64,000 nucleotides of DNA from Rhizobium metallidurans (lineage in GTDB: Bacteria; Pseudomonadota; Alphaproteobacteria; Rhizobiales; Rhizobiaceae): NCBI RefSeq assembly GCF_014196505.1, contig NZ_JACIDW010000013.1, forward strand, positions 62,001 through 126,000, written 5' to 3'. The notes under the pieces were generated by a model. It was given only the letters and a program-made list of their open reading frames with translations. It did no database searches and was not told the origin of the DNA. Position numbers and translations under genes: made by a program. Within the stretch, counting starts at the first letter, position 1. Each line of letters begins with the position of its first letter. Positions 62,918 through 64,000 of the stretch are shown here, one piece after another.

Positions 62918-64000
62918 ATGCCATCGGATCAGGATCGTGGAGCACAGGCGGGCAGCCTGCGTGACCGCCTGCGCTTTGCCGGCCTCGATGCCGAGCAGTG
63001 CGAGATGGTGCGGCGCTATCGCCCGGCGCTCCAGCAGCACCTGACCTCGGGCCTTCGCGATCTCTTCCAGCGTTTCCAGTCGTTCCCCGATGCCGCCCGC
63101 AATTTCGAGAGCGAGCGTCAGGTCGATCGGCTCCATGATCTGCAGACGTCGCACTGGGATGTGCTGACCGATGCGCGGTTCGACAGCCTCTACGCCGAGC
63201 GCGTCAAGGTCCTGTCCGATTCCGAAAGCAAGATGGGACTGGACCCTCGCTGGCATGTCGCCGGCCACGGCGTCGTCCTCGAACATATCGTTGCCGGCCT
63301 TGCCGATGAGCTCGCCGGCTCGTCCTTCCTGCCCAGCGTCAAGCGTCGCAAACGCGAAATCGCCGATCTCATGACCGCGCTCATCCGCCTTGTCATGGTC
63401 GATGTCGAGATTGCCGTGTCGCTGCGCTTCAACGCCTTGCGTGCCGCCCAGCAGCGCCAGATCGCCGATCAGCGAAACAGTGACAGGGCCGAGGTTGCGC
63501 GCGTCTTTTCGGATGTCATCGAAGGTCTCGCCGCCCGCGACCTGACGGCCCGCGCCGTCGTCACCGAGGACGGTCCACACAATGATATCGCCCTGGCCTT
63601 GAACGGCGCGCTTGAAGCGCTTCAGGCCGAATTCGGCGCCATCAGCGAGCGTACCTTGAAGGCCGAGGCATCGGTGCAGGTGCTCGGCCAGTCCGCCCGC
63701 GACCTTTCCGGCCATGCCTCGGGTCATGCCGAGCGGCTGCTGGCCTCCGCCGCGACACTCGCCGATCTGTCCGAAAACGTGCGCCGCAGCGCCGCGGGCA
63801 GCCGTGCGGCCGAAGATGCCGCGGCATCCACGCGCGCGGCGGCCGAAGCAAGCGGCGAGGTCGTCGGCCGTGCCATCTCCGCCATGGCCGATATCGAGCA
63901 ATCCGCCGAGCGCATCGGCCAGATCATCGGTGCCATCGACGAAATCGCCTTCCAGACCAACCTCCTGGCGCTCAACGCCGGCATCGAGGCCGCGCGCGCC
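62918..64000 (+). CDS. Globin-coupled methyl-accepting chemotaxis protein lacking the haem His (partial, 3' end beyond window)
   Basis: The first 361 codons of a soluble chemoreceptor. Residues about 20-165 form a sensor-globin (protoglobin) domain: SHWDVLTDARFDSLYAERVK then SKMGLDPRWHVAGH, which aligns with HemAT-type sensors. Where HemAT has the proximal haem-ligating His (SIHLRIGL), this protein has Glu103 (DSESKMGL), so haem binding is doubtful. A helical linker (about 200-250) leads to the methyl-accepting signalling domain, whose hairpin-tip approach IDEIAFQTNLLALNAGIEAA is at the window edge. There is no membrane helix, so the receptor is cytoplasmic. The ATG at 62918 has only a weak ribosome site. 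Confidence 0.88.
   Translation, partial: MPSDQDRGAQAGSLRDRLRFAGLDAEQCEMVRRYRPALQQHLTSGLRDLFQRFQSFPDAARNFESERQVDRLHDLQTSHWDVLTDARFDSLYAERVKVLSDSESKMGLDPRWHVAGHGVVLEHIVAGLADELAGSSFLPSVKRRKREIADLMTALIRLVMVDVEIAVSLRFNALRAAQQRQIADQRNSDRAEVARVFSDVIEGLAARDLTARAVVTEDGPHNDIALALNGALEALQAEFGAISERTLKAEASVQVLGQSARDLSGHASGHAERLLASAATLADLSENVRRSAAGSRAAEDAAASTRAAAEASGEVVGRAISAMADIEQSAERIGQIIGAIDEIAFQTNLLALNAGIEAARA

Overview
The window is GC-rich alphaproteobacterial chromosome, almost certainly from the Rhizobiaceae (Rhizobium/Agrobacterium/Shinella/Ensifer relatives). This rests on a PodJ-type polarity protein, fused SecDF, a DUF982 protein, rhizobial-type flagellin, the block murA-DUF2948-hisD-UPF0262-phosphatase-infA-maf-yacG-tRNA-Phe, and palindromic intergenic repeats of the kind found in rhizobial genomes. 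It is densely coded on both strands and carries no transposase, integrase, rRNA or CRISPR array. Both ends cut genes: a TerC-family protein on the left and a globin-coupled chemoreceptor on the right.

Layout. 0-6.4 kb: TerC protein, an Rrf2 regulator divergent from a thioredoxin-reductase-like flavoenzyme, and the polarity scaffold podJ. 6.4-8.7 kb: an Lrp regulator divergent from a PLP-dependent sulfur amino acid enzyme. 8.8-11.8 kb: a three-gene phosphorelay (CHASE3 kinase, single receiver, receiver-kinase). 12-17.6 kb: a beta-oxidation cluster (acyl-CoA dehydrogenase, thiolase, hydratase/dehydrogenase) with a long operator-like dyad in front and a palindromic repeat in each gap. 17.9-24.3 kb: cold shock protein, MFS/TetR divergent pair, a large symporter-kinase-receiver hybrid and mscL. 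24.3-28.7 kb: aminotransferase, HD hydrolase, UDP-sugar epimerase and a hydroxyisobutyryl-CoA-hydrolase-type enzyme. 28.7-31.5 kb: small exported, lipid-anchored and membrane proteins, then tRNA-Thr. 31.6-37.7 kb: the conserved housekeeping block ending at tRNA-Phe. 37.8-42.7 kb: a flagellin gene away from any flagellar cluster, small proteins, OsmC and an EamA transporter. 42.7-46.2 kb: a surface polysaccharide cassette (glycosyltransferase, flippase, pyruvyl transferase) behind an AT-rich region. 46.8-48.4 kb: a ring-cleavage dioxygenase/hydrolase fusion. 48.4-55.4 kb: a signalling island with a second three-gene phosphorelay like the one at 9-12 kb, two more receivers, a LuxR-type regulator and a soluble kinase. 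55.6-64 kb: SecDF, a YbaL-type antiporter, a small HTH protein, an ArnT-like glycosyltransferase and the chemoreceptor.

The most notable themes are signal transduction and small proteins. The two phosphorelay cassettes share gene order, tight coupling and Rcp1-like receivers, which suggests paralogous modules. The globin-coupled receptor has Glu where the haem-binding His normally sits. Three membrane peptides under 50 residues (31.0, 46.5 and 62.4 kb) are easily missed by gene finders.
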